NCBI RefSeq assembly: GCF_002209535.1
Contig: NZ_NJIG01000007.1
Coordinates: 124,001-188,000 of the forward strand
Origin: Achromobacter marplatensis
GTDB lineage: Bacteria > Pseudomonadota > Gammaproteobacteria > Burkholderiales > Burkholderiaceae_B
Direction: 5' to 3'
Length of the DNA: 64,000 nucleotides
Shown here: in pieces, positions 55,848-64,000 of the stretch
How the letters are laid out: each line of letters starts with the position of its first letter
Numbering within the stretch: position 1 is the stretch's first letter
Made by a program: the position numbers and the translations under genes
The notes under the pieces: generated by a model
What the model was told of the DNA's origin: nothing
The model's database searches: none
What the model saw: only the letters and a program-made list of their open reading frames with translations

Positions 55848-56486
55848 ATGTTTTCGCTGAACGGGCGTTTCCGCGCCACCGCCATCGCCGGCCTGATCGC
55901 CGCCGGCGCACTCGCCGCTCCCGCGCATGCCCATGAGGCAGGCGACGTGCTGTTCCGGGTGGGCGTGACGCAGGTCCGTCCTTCATCCAACAACGGGTCG
56001 GTGCTTGATGGCAGCGTCAAGCTCGACGTCAACAACAACGTGCGCCCGAGCTTCACGCTGGGCTACATGGTCACGCGCAACATCGGCATCGAACTGCTGG
56101 GCGCCTGGCCGTTCGAACACGACGTCAGCGGCAGCGGCCTGGGCAAGATCGGCTCCAGCAAGCAACTGCCGCCCACGCTCAGCCTGCAATGGCACATCCT
56201 GCCCGACAGCATGATCCAGCCGTACATCGGCGTCGGCATCAACTACACGCACTTCTTCGACACCAAGGCCGAAGGCGCGCTGAAGGGCTCGAACCTGAAG
56301 CTGGGCGACTCCTGGGGCGTGGCCGCGCAATTGGGCGCGGACTTCAAGATCAACGAACGCTGGTTCATGAACGCCGACATCCGCTACATCGACATCAAGT
56401 CGAAGGTGAAGCTGGACGGCCAGCACATCGGCACCGCACGCATCGATCCGTGGGTGGCCACGCTGGGCGTCGGCTACCGCTTCTAA
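55848..56486 (+). CDS. OmpW-family outer membrane protein
   Basis: 212 residues from ATG 55848 (GGAG eight bases before). Signal peptide ends with AAPAHA. The eight-stranded barrel pattern follows, with LGYMVTRNIGIELLGAWPFE and QPYIGVGINYTHFFDTKAEG, ending in the outer membrane C-terminal signature GVGYRF. It is a small hydrophobic-compound porin. Its stop overlaps the convergent LysR stop by four bases. Confidence 0.92.
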   Translation: MFSLNGRFRATAIAGLIAAGALAAPAHAHEAGDVLFRVGVTQVRPSSNNGSVLDGSVKLDVNNNVRPSFTLGYMVTRNIGIELLGAWPFEHDVSGSGLGKIGSSKQLPPTLSLQWHILPDSMIQPYIGVGINYTHFFDTKAEGALKGSNLKLGDSWGVAAQLGADFKINERWFMNADIRYIDIKSKVKLDGQHIGTARIDPWVATLGVGYRF

Positions 56487-57346
56487 GCGATCAACTGCTG
56501 GCGCAACGCCTGCAGCGCAGGCGTATCGTCATCCGCACGCCAGACCAGCTGGGTCTGCGCGTGCGCATACGAGCCGGACAGCGCGCTGACGCAGACCGAA
56601 TGTTCCGCACCCAGCACCGCCAGCACCGAACGCGGCACGATGGCGACGCCTGACCCTGCCGCCACGCACGCCACGATGGCGTGGTACGACGCAAACTCCA
56701 TCACCCTGCCTGGCGCCAGGCCTTCGTGGTTCAACCACGATTCCAGGATGCGCCGATACGAACACCCTGCCGCAAACGCGATGACCGTACGGTCGCCAAG
56801 ATCCTGGGCGCTGGTGATTGCTCCCCAGGCCAGCGGCGAAATCAGCGTCAGCTCTTCTTTGAAGGCATCGATGGCCGCCAGGCCGTCCGCCGAAAACGGC
56901 TGGGCCACGAACGCCGCGTCGATGTCGTAGTTGCGCACCTTGGCCGCCAACGCGCCGGACGTGCCCGTGACCAATTCGATTCCCACCTGCGGCCACGCCG
57001 CGTGATAGGCCGCCAGGATCGGCGGCAGGCGCGCGGCTGCCGTGCTTTCCATCGTGCCGATGCGCAACACGCCTTGCGGCGCGCCATCGCGCACCGCAGC
57101 CTGCGCCTCGTCCGACAGGCGCAGCAGACGGTCGGCGTACGACAGCAGCACGCGCCCCTGGTCCGACAACACCAGACGGCGGTTCTGGCGCCGAAAGAGT
57201 GGGGCATTCAGCGAGGCTTCCAGCTGCTTTAACCGCGTCGAGACATTGGACTGCACTCGGTTCAGGTGCTGGGCCGCGCGCGCCACGCCGCCCTGGTCGG
57301 CCACCGCCTTGAAGATCTGCAACGCGTCGAGATCCAAGTTTCTCAT
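56483..57346 (-). CDS. LysR-family transcriptional regulator
   Basis: 287 residues. The N-terminal helix-turn-helix (ALQIFKAVADQGGVARAAQH, then NVSTRLKQLEASLNAPLF) is followed by the effector-binding domain. Transcribed divergently from the MFS gene at 57411 across only 64 bp, the standard position for control of that gene. Confidence 0.92.
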   Translation of the reverse strand: MRNLDLDALQIFKAVADQGGVARAAQHLNRVQSNVSTRLKQLEASLNAPLFRRQNRRLVLSDQGRVLLSYADRLLRLSDEAQAAVRDGAPQGVLRIGTMESTAAARLPPILAAYHAAWPQVGIELVTGTSGALAAKVRNYDIDAAFVAQPFSADGLAAIDAFKEELTLISPLAWGAITSAQDLGDRTVIAFAAGCSYRRILESWLNHEGLAPGRVMEFASYHAIVACVAAGSGVAIVPRSVLAVLGAEHSVCVSALSGSYAHAQTQLVWRADDDTPALQALRQQLIA

Positions 57347-57410
57347 TTCAAGAACCTATGTTCTTAATAATTCACTATTAAAGATATTAGTACAGCCGTA
57401 GAGTGGATGC

Positions 57411-58634
57411 ATGTCAACGCCTGCTTACCCTTCCGTTCCCGACTCCCGCAGCGCCGCCAGCCTGGCCTGGCCCGCCGCTCTGGCGCTGGCCGCCGCCATG
57501 GGGATCGGCCGTTTCGCCTTCACCCCGGTCTGGCCGCTGATGGCGCAGGAAGGCGGCTTGTCTTTGGCGCAGGGCAGCTGGATCGCCTCGGCCAACTATG
57601 CGGGCTATCTGCTGGGCGCCCTGGCGGCCGTCGTCTGGCCGGTGCGCCACCCGCGCGGCCAATTGGCGCTGAGCCTGCTGGCGGTAGCGCTGCTGACGCT
57701 GGCCATGCCGCTGATCCATGACGTCGCGTTCTGGTGCGCGCTGCGGCTTGCCGCGGGGTATGCCAGCGCCAGCGCCTTCATCTGCGTGGCCAGCTCGCGA
57801 CCCGTGCCGGCGGGCGACCCGCGCGAGCCCGCGGCGTCGGGGCTGACCTATGCCGGCGTGGGCGCGGGCATCGCGCTGACGGGGCTGGCCTGTCTGGCGC
57901 TGATGGCCTGGGGCGTCCGGGCCGACGGCATGTGGCTGGCCCTGGGCGGGTTGACGCTGGCCCTGTCCGCCATCGCCTGGCCGGGGCTGAACCGGCCCGC
58001 CGCCTCCGCCCGGCCATCGGCCGCCGCCGCGCGACCCGCCCCGATGTCCCCCGCGATTCCCCGGCTGGCGTTGCACTACGGCGTATTCGGCGTGGGCTAC
58101 ATCATTCCCGCCACCTTCCTGCCCGCGATGGCCAAGGAAGTCATCTCCGACCCCGCCATCTTCGGCTGGGCCTGGCCGCTGTTCGGGTTGGCCGCGGCGG
58201 TTTCCTGCCTGCTGGTTCCCAGGCTTGCGCGCGGTCGTGACGACAAGCGCGTCTGGCAGGGCGCCCAGGCGCTGATGGCGCTGGGCATGCTGGCCGTGGC
58301 GCTGTGGCACCACATCGCCGCCGTGATCGTGGCCGCGTTGCTGGTGGGCGGCACCTTCATGGTGATTACGCAGGCAGGCATGCTGACCGCCCGGCGCGCC
58401 GCCGGCGCCGCCGCCCCCCGGGCCGCCGCCATCATGACCGCCGCGTTTGCCGCCGGACAGATCCTGGGGCCGCTGCTGGCCTCGTGGGCCGCGCACTGGG
58501 GCGCGGGCCTGCCGCAAGTGCTGGGCGCCGGCGCGGGCCTCCTCGCGCTCTCGGCCTGGCGCTTGGGAAAAATCACGACAGAAGACAAAGGCGCTGGGCA
58601 TAATGCGATCGGCCCGCAGGGCTGCACACATTAG
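57411..58634 (+). CDS. YbfB/YjiJ-family MFS transporter
   Basis: 407 residues, twelve predicted helices, with the family N-terminus AAAMGIGRFAFTPVWPLMAQ and GSWIASANYAGYLLGALAAV. Function of the family is poorly known; likely export of a small molecule. Divergent LysR regulator at 57346. Followed by the Bug-type gene 25 bp downstream. Confidence 0.88.
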   Translation: MSTPAYPSVPDSRSAASLAWPAALALAAAMGIGRFAFTPVWPLMAQEGGLSLAQGSWIASANYAGYLLGALAAVVWPVRHPRGQLALSLLAVALLTLAMPLIHDVAFWCALRLAAGYASASAFICVASSRPVPAGDPREPAASGLTYAGVGAGIALTGLACLALMAWGVRADGMWLALGGLTLALSAIAWPGLNRPAASARPSAAAARPAPMSPAIPRLALHYGVFGVGYIIPATFLPAMAKEVISDPAIFGWAWPLFGLAAAVSCLLVPRLARGRDDKRVWQGAQALMALGMLAVALWHHIAAVIVAALLVGGTFMVITQAGMLTARRAAGAAAPRAAAIMTAAFAAGQILGPLLASWAAHWGAGLPQVLGAGAGLLALSAWRLGKITTEDKGAGHNAIGPQGCTH

Positions 58635-58659
58635 AGAAAAGAACGAGGAGTCACCCAGC

Positions 58660-59637
58660 ATGAAATCTTTGCGCCCCCTGATCGCCGCGTTGGCGGCCGT
58701 TGCCGCCTTCAGCGGCACCGCCCAGGCCCAGACCACCGACTGGCCCGCCAAACCCATCACCATGATCGTTCCCTACGCGCCGGGCGGCTTTGCCGACACG
58801 CGCGTGCGGTTGCTGGCGCGCAAGCTGGGCGAATCGCTGGGCCAGCCCATCGTGGTCGAGAACAAGGCGGGCGCGGGCGGCGTGGTCGGCACCAACCTGA
58901 TCGCCAAGGCTGCCCCGGACGGCTACACCATCGGCACAGGCAACCTGGCCCCCATGGCGGTGAACCCGTCGCTAATGACGGAAATGCCGTACAACCCGCA
59001 AAAGGACCTGGCCCCCATCGTCCTGATCGAAAACAGCCCGCTGGTGCTGAGCGTGAATAACGAGCTGCCGGTCAAGACGCTGGCTGACCTGATCGCACTG
59101 GCGAAGAAGCAACCCGGCAAGCTGTCCTTCGGCTCGTCTGGCGTGGGCGGCGCGCACCACCTGTCGGGCGAAATGTTCCGCGAACAGGCCAAGATCGACA
59201 TCGTGCACGTCCCTTACAAGGGCGGCAGCCTGGCCGCGACCGACCTGATGGGCGGCCATATCTCGATGATGTTCGAAATGGGCTATTCCGCGCTGCCCGC
59301 CATCCAGGGCGCCAAGATCCACCCCATCGCCGTCACGTCCGCCAAGCGCCTCGACGTGCTGCCTGACGTGCCCCCGATGGCCGAATCGGGCCTGCCGGGC
59401 TTCGAGTCCTATAACTGGCAGGGCATCGTGGCCCCGGCGGGCACGCCGGCGCCGATCATCGCCAAGTTGAACGCCGAATTCAACCGCATCCTGAAGGAAC
59501 CGGATGTGCAGAAGGCCATTGCCGACACCGGTAGCCAGGCCGGCGGCGGCACACCCGAAGAATTCGCGGCCTTCATCAAGAGCGAAACCGAGAAGTGGGC
59601 CCACGTCATCAAGGCTGGGAACATCCAGCTTCAATAA
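58660..59637 (+). CDS. Bug-family (TctC-like) tripartite tricarboxylate transporter substrate-binding protein
   Basis: 325 residues from ATG 58660 (GAGGAG site). Signal peptide 1-23 (ending TAQAQ). Family motifs ITMIVPYAPGGFADTRVRLL, VVENKAGAGGVVGTNLIAKA and FGSSGVGGAHHLSGEMF. Periplasmic binding of small carboxylates or amides. Such genes are greatly expanded in Bordetella and Achromobacter. No membrane subunits are adjacent. Confidence 0.93.
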   Translation: MKSLRPLIAALAAVAAFSGTAQAQTTDWPAKPITMIVPYAPGGFADTRVRLLARKLGESLGQPIVVENKAGAGGVVGTNLIAKAAPDGYTIGTGNLAPMAVNPSLMTEMPYNPQKDLAPIVLIENSPLVLSVNNELPVKTLADLIALAKKQPGKLSFGSSGVGGAHHLSGEMFREQAKIDIVHVPYKGGSLAATDLMGGHISMMFEMGYSALPAIQGAKIHPIAVTSAKRLDVLPDVPPMAESGLPGFESYNWQGIVAPAGTPAPIIAKLNAEFNRILKEPDVQKAIADTGSQAGGGTPEEFAAFIKSETEKWAHVIKAGNIQLQ

Positions 59638-59654
59638 CCCCTAGGAGTCTTCCC

Positions 59655-60716
59655 ATGGCCACCCGTCTGCTTGACCTTCTAAAGTTGGACCATCCCATCA
59701 TCCAGGCCCCCATGGCGGGCGGCGCAACCACGGTGGAGCTGGTGTCCGAGGCGTCGAAAGCGGGCGTCCTGGGATCGCTCGGGGCGGCCTACATGAGCCC
59801 CGAGCAGATCGAGGCGGCGGTGGCGGACATCCGTGCCCGCACGCCGCGCCCGTTCGCCATCAACCTGTTCGCATCCGTGGCGGAGCAACCCACCCAGGGC
59901 GACACCGGCCGCATGCTGGCCCTGATGGCCCGCTACCATGAACAATTGGGCCTGCCGGCCCCGGCCGCACCCGGTCCGCAGGCCGACCCGCTGCCCGGGC
60001 AGATCGACGCCATGCTGCGACTACGCCCGGCGGTCTTCAGCTTCACCTTTGGCCGGATCCCGGCCGACGTGCTGGCGCGCTGCCGCGAACTGGGCATCCT
60101 GACCGTCGGTACGGCCACCACCGTGCGCGAGGCGGTCGCGCTGGAGCAGGACGGCGTGGACGCCGTCGTGGCCCAGGGGGCCGAAGCGGGCGGGCACCGC
60201 GGCACCTTCCTGGACGATTTCGAACAATCGCTGATCGGCACCATGGCGCTCGTGCCGCAGATGGCGGACGCGGTTTCCGTGCCGGTGATCGCCTCCGGGG
60301 GCATCATGGACGGCCGCGGCATCGCCGCCGCGCTGGCGCTGGGCGCCGACGTGGCACAAATGGGGACGGCCTTCCTCACGACAGACGAGTCGGGTATCAG
60401 CGACGCCTACAAGGCCGTGCTGCCGGCATCGCGCGCCGAACAATCCCGCGTGACCCGCGCCTTCTCGGGCCGGCCCGCGCGCGGCATCTCCAACGCCTTC
60501 ATGCGCGACGCCGACGCCATCGCCGCCGACATCCTGCCGTATCCGCTGCAGAATGCGCTGACCCGCCCCATGCGCACGGCGGGCGGCAAGGCCGGCAATA
60601 TCAACGTGCTGTCCCTGTGGGCAGGGCAGGCCGCCCCGCTGGCCCGGCGCGAACGCACGGCCGACCTGGTCGACCGCCTGGCGCGGGAAACCCGGGCGGC
60701 CCAGGCGCGCCGCTGA
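59655..60716 (+). CDS. Nitronate monooxygenase (NPD family)
   Basis: 353 residues from ATG 59655 (AGGAG seven bases before). TIM-barrel FMN enzyme with DHPIIQAPMAGGATTVELVS at the start, a catalytic-His region AQGAEAGGHRGTF, and VIASGGIMDGRGIAAALALG for FMN phosphate binding. Oxidises nitronates to carbonyls and nitrite. Immediately behind the Bug-type gene, possibly one transcript. Confidence 0.9.
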   Translation: MATRLLDLLKLDHPIIQAPMAGGATTVELVSEASKAGVLGSLGAAYMSPEQIEAAVADIRARTPRPFAINLFASVAEQPTQGDTGRMLALMARYHEQLGLPAPAAPGPQADPLPGQIDAMLRLRPAVFSFTFGRIPADVLARCRELGILTVGTATTVREAVALEQDGVDAVVAQGAEAGGHRGTFLDDFEQSLIGTMALVPQMADAVSVPVIASGGIMDGRGIAAALALGADVAQMGTAFLTTDESGISDAYKAVLPASRAEQSRVTRAFSGRPARGISNAFMRDADAIAADILPYPLQNALTRPMRTAGGKAGNINVLSLWAGQAAPLARRERTADLVDRLARETRAAQARR

Positions 60717-60999
60717 GCGCCGGGCGGGTCTCGCCCGGCGTCCCGCGCCGGGGCGGGCGATTGTCCCTGATACCGAAAACACTGTTCCACTGGCGACCTA
60801 TCGCATTGTGATTACAAAGCGTCGGGCTACAATGGCGCCTCGCCGCTGGGGGCCAGAGTCCGTCTTGGTCCCCCGCACCTGAGATAACCGGGCGCTTCCC
60901 GACGCAGCCTGTCTTGCCCGCGCCGCCCCGGTTAGCCGTCCTGCGTGTCGACAAGGCAACAGGGCAAGCTCCGCCACCGAAACACCCATTTCGTTGCCC
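60717..60999. other. Intergenic region upstream of the mla operon
   Basis: 283 bp, no gene. It contains the promoter candidate at 60806-60833 and a GC-rich leader of about 165 nt before mlaF, larger than needed for translation alone. Confidence 0.5.
60806..60833 (+). promoter_or_regulatory. Candidate sigma-70 promoter of the mla operon
   Basis: TTGTGA (60806-60811), 16 bases, TACAAT (60828-60833). Match to the -35/-10 consensus is four and five of six. It is the best such pair in the gap, oriented toward mlaF. Confidence 0.5.
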
Positions 61000-61836
61000 A
61001 TGCCCGCTCAAACAAGCAGCACCCCGGAATTCGCCCTGCGCCTGGAAGGTGTGGCGCTAGGCTACGGTGATTTCACCGTCTTGCGCGATATCTCCATGGA
61101 CGTGCGCGCGGGCCAAGTGGTCGCCGTCATGGGCGGCTCGGGTTCGGGCAAGACCACGCTGTTGCGGGCGGCCACCGGCCAGCTCGTCGCGCAGCAGGGC
61201 CAGGTCCTGGCGTTCAGCCAGGACATCGGCCGCGCCAGCCGCGCCGAATTGCAATCCCTGCGCAAGCGCATGGGCGTGCTGTTCCAGCAGGGCGCGCTCT
61301 TCACCGACCTGAATGTGTTCGAAAACGTCGCGTTCCCGCTGCGCGAACACACCAAACTGTCCGAATCCGACATCACCGACCGCGTCCTGGACAAACTGGA
61401 TGCCGTCGGCCTGCGTGCTGCGGCGCACCTGAAGGTGGCCGAGATCTCCGGCGGCATGGCGCGCCGCGTCGCGCTCGCCCGCGCCGTGGTGCTGGAACCC
61501 GAACTGATCCTGTACGACGAACCCTTCGCCGGGCTGGACCCGATCTCGCTGGGCATCACCGCCCGCCTGATCCGCAGCCTGGCCGACCGCCTGGGTTGCG
61601 CCTCGGTGCTGATCACCCACGACGTGCAGGAGTCCTTCGCCATTGCCGACCAGGTGTACCTGGTGGGGCAGGGCAAGCTTGCCGCCGCCGGCACCCCGGA
61701 ATCGCTGTCGGCCTCGCAAGACCCGTATGTCCAGCAATTCCTGAAAGGCGAACCCGACGGCCCGGTCGCGTTCCAGTATCCCGAAACGCCCGCTTTCCAG
61801 AAGTGGCTTTCCGAACAGAAAGGGCGCAAAGCATGA
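61000..61836 (+). CDS. mlaF: Phospholipid ABC transporter ATP-binding protein MlaF
   Basis: 278 residues from ATG 61000. ABC ATPase with Walker [11 protein letters not shown] near residue 46, signature [20 protein letters not shown], Walker [14 protein letters not shown] and the switch histidine THDVQ. Cytosolic partner of MlaE in the Mla pathway that keeps outer membrane lipid asymmetry. It overlaps mlaE by four bases. Confidence 0.95.
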   Translation: MPAQTSSTPEFALRLEGVALGYGDFTVLRDISMDVRAGQVVAVMGGSGSGKTTLLRAATGQLVAQQGQVLAFSQDIGRASRAELQSLRKRMGVLFQQGALFTDLNVFENVAFPLREHTKLSESDITDRVLDKLDAVGLRAAAHLKVAEISGGMARRVALARAVVLEPELILYDEPFAGLDPISLGITARLIRSLADRLGCASVLITHDVQESFAIADQVYLVGQGKLAAAGTPESLSASQDPYVQQFLKGEPDGPVAFQYPETPAFQKWLSEQKGRKA

Positions 61837-62621
61837 GCGGATCCCACAATCCCGTGAGCGCGCTGGGCGGTTGGGTGCGCAACCTCGTCTCCGGCATCGG
61901 CTACTTCACCCGCTTCTTCGGCGGCATGCTGGCACGCAGCGGCATCGTGTTCTCGCGCCCGCGCCTGGTCTCGCAACAGGTCCATTTCATCGGCAACTAT
62001 TCGCTCCTGATCATCGCCGTGTCCGGCATGTTCGTGGGCTTCGTGCTGGGGCTGCAGGGCTATTACACGTTGAACCGCTATGGTTCCGAAGAAGCGTTGG
62101 GGCTGCTGGTGGCCCTGTCGCTGGTGCGCGAACTGGGTCCTGTCGTGACGGCGCTGCTGTTCGCGGGCCGCGCGGGCACGTCCCTGACCGCCGAAATCGG
62201 CCTGATGAAGGCCGGCGAACAACTGTCGGCCATGGAAGTCATGGCCGTCGACCCGATCCGCCGCGTGCTGGTGCCGCGCCTGTGGGGCGGCATCATCGCC
62301 ATGCCCATCCTGGCGGCGGTGTTCTCCATGGTGGGCATCCTGGGCGGCTGGGTCGTCGGCGTCCTGATGATCGGCGTGGACGCGGGCGCGTTCTGGTCGC
62401 AGATGCAAAGCGGCGTCGATGTCTGGAACGACGTGGCCAACGGGGTCATCAAGAGCCTGGTGTTCGGCGTCACGGTGACGCTGGTGGCGCTCTATGAAGG
62501 CTGGCAGGCTCGGCCCACCCCCGAAGGCGTCGCCCGCGCCACCACGCGCACCGTGGTCGTGGGCTCCCTGGCGGTACTTGGGCTGGACTTCCTGCTCACC
62601 GCCTTGATGTTTGGAAATTGA
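61833..62621 (+). CDS. mlaE: Phospholipid ABC transporter permease MlaE
   Basis: 262 residues from ATG 61833, ATGA overlap with mlaF. Permease of the MlaE/YrbE family with five helices, [20 protein letters not shown] and [20 protein letters not shown]. Inner-membrane part of MlaFEDB. Confidence 0.95.
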   Translation: MSGSHNPVSALGGWVRNLVSGIGYFTRFFGGMLARSGIVFSRPRLVSQQVHFIGNYSLLIIAVSGMFVGFVLGLQGYYTLNRYGSEEALGLLVALSLVRELGPVVTALLFAGRAGTSLTAEIGLMKAGEQLSAMEVMAVDPIRRVLVPRLWGGIIAMPILAAVFSMVGILGGWVVGVLMIGVDAGAFWSQMQSGVDVWNDVANGVIKSLVFGVTVTLVALYEGWQARPTPEGVARATTRTVVVGSLAVLGLDFLLTALMFGN

Positions 62622-62633
62622 AACGGATCGATC

Positions 62634-63134
62634 ATGTCACGCGAAAAAACCGACTTCTGGGTAGGCCTGTTTGTACTGCTGGGCGCGATCGCGCTGGTGT
62701 TCCTGGCGTTGCGCGCTGGCAACCTCAGCACCTTTTCCTTCGCCCCGACCTATACGCTATCGGCCAATTTCGATAACGTAGGCGGCCTCAAGCCGCGCGC
62801 CGCGGTCAAAAGCGCTGGCGTCGTGGTGGGCCGCGTGTCCAGCATCACCTTTGACGACAAGACTTTCCAGGCGGTCGTATCGGTGAATCTGGAGAAGGCC
62901 TACCAGTTTCCCAAGGACACCTCGGCGTCCATCCTCACGTCCGGCTTGCTGGGCGAACAGTACCTGGGCCTGACGGCGGGCAGCGAAGAAGAGAACTTTA
63001 CCGACGGCGGAAAAATCCGCTATACACAAAGCGCGGTTGTGCTTGAACAGCTGATCAGCCAGTTCCTGTACGGCTCCGCGGAGAAGCAGGGCGCGGCCTC
63101 AGAACCCGAACCCGCGGCGAAAGCGCCAAATTGA
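62634..63134 (+). CDS. mlaD: MCE-family lipid-binding protein MlaD
   Basis: 166 residues. An N-terminal membrane anchor (VGLFVLLGAIALVFLALRAG) precedes one MCE domain with SANFDNVGGLKPRAAVKSAG and SGLLGEQYLGLTAG. Hexameric periplasmic lipid channel on MlaE. Twelve bases downstream of mlaE. Confidence 0.95.
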   Translation: MSREKTDFWVGLFVLLGAIALVFLALRAGNLSTFSFAPTYTLSANFDNVGGLKPRAAVKSAGVVVGRVSSITFDDKTFQAVVSVNLEKAYQFPKDTSASILTSGLLGEQYLGLTAGSEEENFTDGGKIRYTQSAVVLEQLISQFLYGSAEKQGAASEPEPAAKAPN

Positions 63135-63214
63135 AGACGATGCGAAAGAAGCCGTAACAGGCTGCACTTGGCCATCGCAATATCATAAGAATCGTCGATA
63201 GGAATGCCCTGATC

Positions 63215-64000
63215 ATGAACAAGAACGCAATTTCCCGAATTGCCACCATCGCAGCGGCGGGTGCGCTGATGGCCGGCTGCGCCGCGCCGCAGAACCCGGA
63301 TCCGCGCGATCCGTGGGAAGGCTTCAACCGGGGCGTCTACAAGTTCAACGACACGGTCGACCGCGCGGTCTTCAAGCCGGTCGCTCAGGCCTATACCTTC
63401 GTCACGCCGCAGCCCGTGCGCAGCTGCGTGCACAACATCTTCAGCAACGTCGGCGACCTCTGGTCCGGCGCCAACAGCTTCCTGCAGGGCCGCGGCCACG
63501 ACTTCGTGAACACGCTGGGCCGCTTCCTGTTCAACACCACGATGGGCGTGGGCGGCTGCTTCGACGTGGCCTCGGCCAACGGCGCGCGCAAGATCCCCAA
63601 CGACTTCGGCACGACGCTGGGCGTGTGGGGCTTCGGCCAGGGCCCGTACCTGGTGCTGCCGTTCTTCGGCTCGTCCACGGTGCGCGACGGCGCAGGCCTG
63701 GTCGGCGACATCTACGGCACGACCTACGGCTACATGGGCGTCGACTCCATCGACAACGTGCGCCTGCGCAACTCGCTGTGGGGCCTGCGCCTGGTCGACA
63801 CGCGCGCCAGCCTGCTGAACGCCACCGACACGATCGACCGCGTCGCGCTGGATCCGTACAGCTTCATCCGCGACGCCTACCTGCAACGCCGCAACGCCAT
63901 GGTGCTGGGCCACCGCGTGGAAGACGAAGGCGCCCTGCCCAACTACGAAGACGACGAGGGCGATGCCCCTGCCGCCGGCAAGGCCGCCCCCGTGCCGGCA
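63215..64000 (+). CDS. mlaA: Outer-membrane lipoprotein MlaA (VacJ), 3' end outside the window
   Basis: ATG 63215, open for 262 codons to the window end. Signal peptide with lipobox LMAGCAAP (cysteine at residue 21). VacJ core DPWEGFNRGVYKFNDTVDR, and FLFNTTMGVGGCFDVASANG further on. Extracts mislocalised phospholipids from the outer leaflet and passes them to the Mla system. Acidic tail starts near residue 240. Confidence 0.95.
   Translation, partial: MNKNAISRIATIAAAGALMAGCAAPQNPDPRDPWEGFNRGVYKFNDTVDRAVFKPVAQAYTFVTPQPVRSCVHNIFSNVGDLWSGANSFLQGRGHDFVNTLGRFLFNTTMGVGGCFDVASANGARKIPNDFGTTLGVWGFGQGPYLVLPFFGSSTVRDGAGLVGDIYGTTYGYMGVDSIDNVRLRNSLWGLRLVDTRASLLNATDTIDRVALDPYSFIRDAYLQRRNAMVLGHRVEDEGALPNYEDDEGDAPAAGKAAPVPA

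Overview
The window looks like the chromosome of a high-GC betaproteobacterium of the family Alcaligenaceae, most like Achromobacter, with Bordetella as the next candidate. This is inferred from gene content and order: gltBD, the cta cytochrome oxidase cluster, PhaM, an Alcaligenaceae-type Bug binding protein, mlaFEDA, and a CIRCE-controlled rpoH. No database search was possible. No rRNA gene, CRISPR array or convincing tRNA gene was seen.

Layout. (1) 1-4138: the edge of a surface-polysaccharide locus (a partial capsule-type protein and a TviB-type UDP-sugar dehydrogenase, both minus strand) behind a long AT-rich upstream region, then a small membrane protein and a minus-strand terminator. 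(2) 4139-20666: a block of about 16.5 kb between two similar inverted ends. Each end starts with TG, and 22 of the terminal 26 bases match. The right end lies 24 bp past the glmS stop codon, the classic Tn7 attachment position. The left end is a 317-bp sequence carrying three spaced copies of a 13-bp motif. It occurs twice (4138 and 5058), and the second copy truncates a methyltransferase gene. The block carries oxidoreductase, aldehyde dehydrogenase, AhpD-like, efflux and regulator genes, and next to glmS an OLD-family ATPase/TOPRIM nuclease of the anti-phage type. No tnsABCD-like gene is visible, so I read it as a decayed or non-autonomous Tn7-like island. A minus-strand terminator at 4069-4094, just outside the left end, would be the glmS terminator if the island were removed. 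(3) 20691-28429: glmS, a divergent Lrp-type regulator, a glycosyltransferase plus UDP-glucose dehydrogenase pair, an exporter and glmU. These are cell-envelope sugar-nucleotide genes. (4) 28496-38997: PhaM, a glycine-zipper protein, and the aa3-type cytochrome c oxidase structural and assembly genes (sco, ctaB, ctaA, a thioredoxin-like protein, surf1, ctaE, ctaD, ctaC). ctaG is not in the slot where I would expect it. (5) 39288-47893: NUDIX hydrolase, cation/proton antiporter with a cNMP-binding domain, CpdA-like phosphodiesterase, rpoH preceded by a perfect CIRCE element, a membrane protein, S-formylglutathione hydrolase, and a RAYT-derived protein that has lost its catalytic histidines and gained an AT-hook. 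(6) 48277-64000: gltBD, a split chromate transporter, OmpW, LysR/MFS divergent pair, Bug protein, nitronate monooxygenase, and the mlaFEDA phospholipid-transport operon running off the end.

How the genes work together: regions 1, 3 and 6 largely serve the envelope (amino-sugar and uronic-acid precursors, capsule-type polymer, outer-membrane lipid asymmetry), region 4 respiration, and region 2 is accessory DNA. The main novelty candidate is the Tn7-like ends at glmS with their OLD-nuclease cargo. Start codons were chosen by ribosome-binding sites and family length where the longest reading frame looked over-extended.
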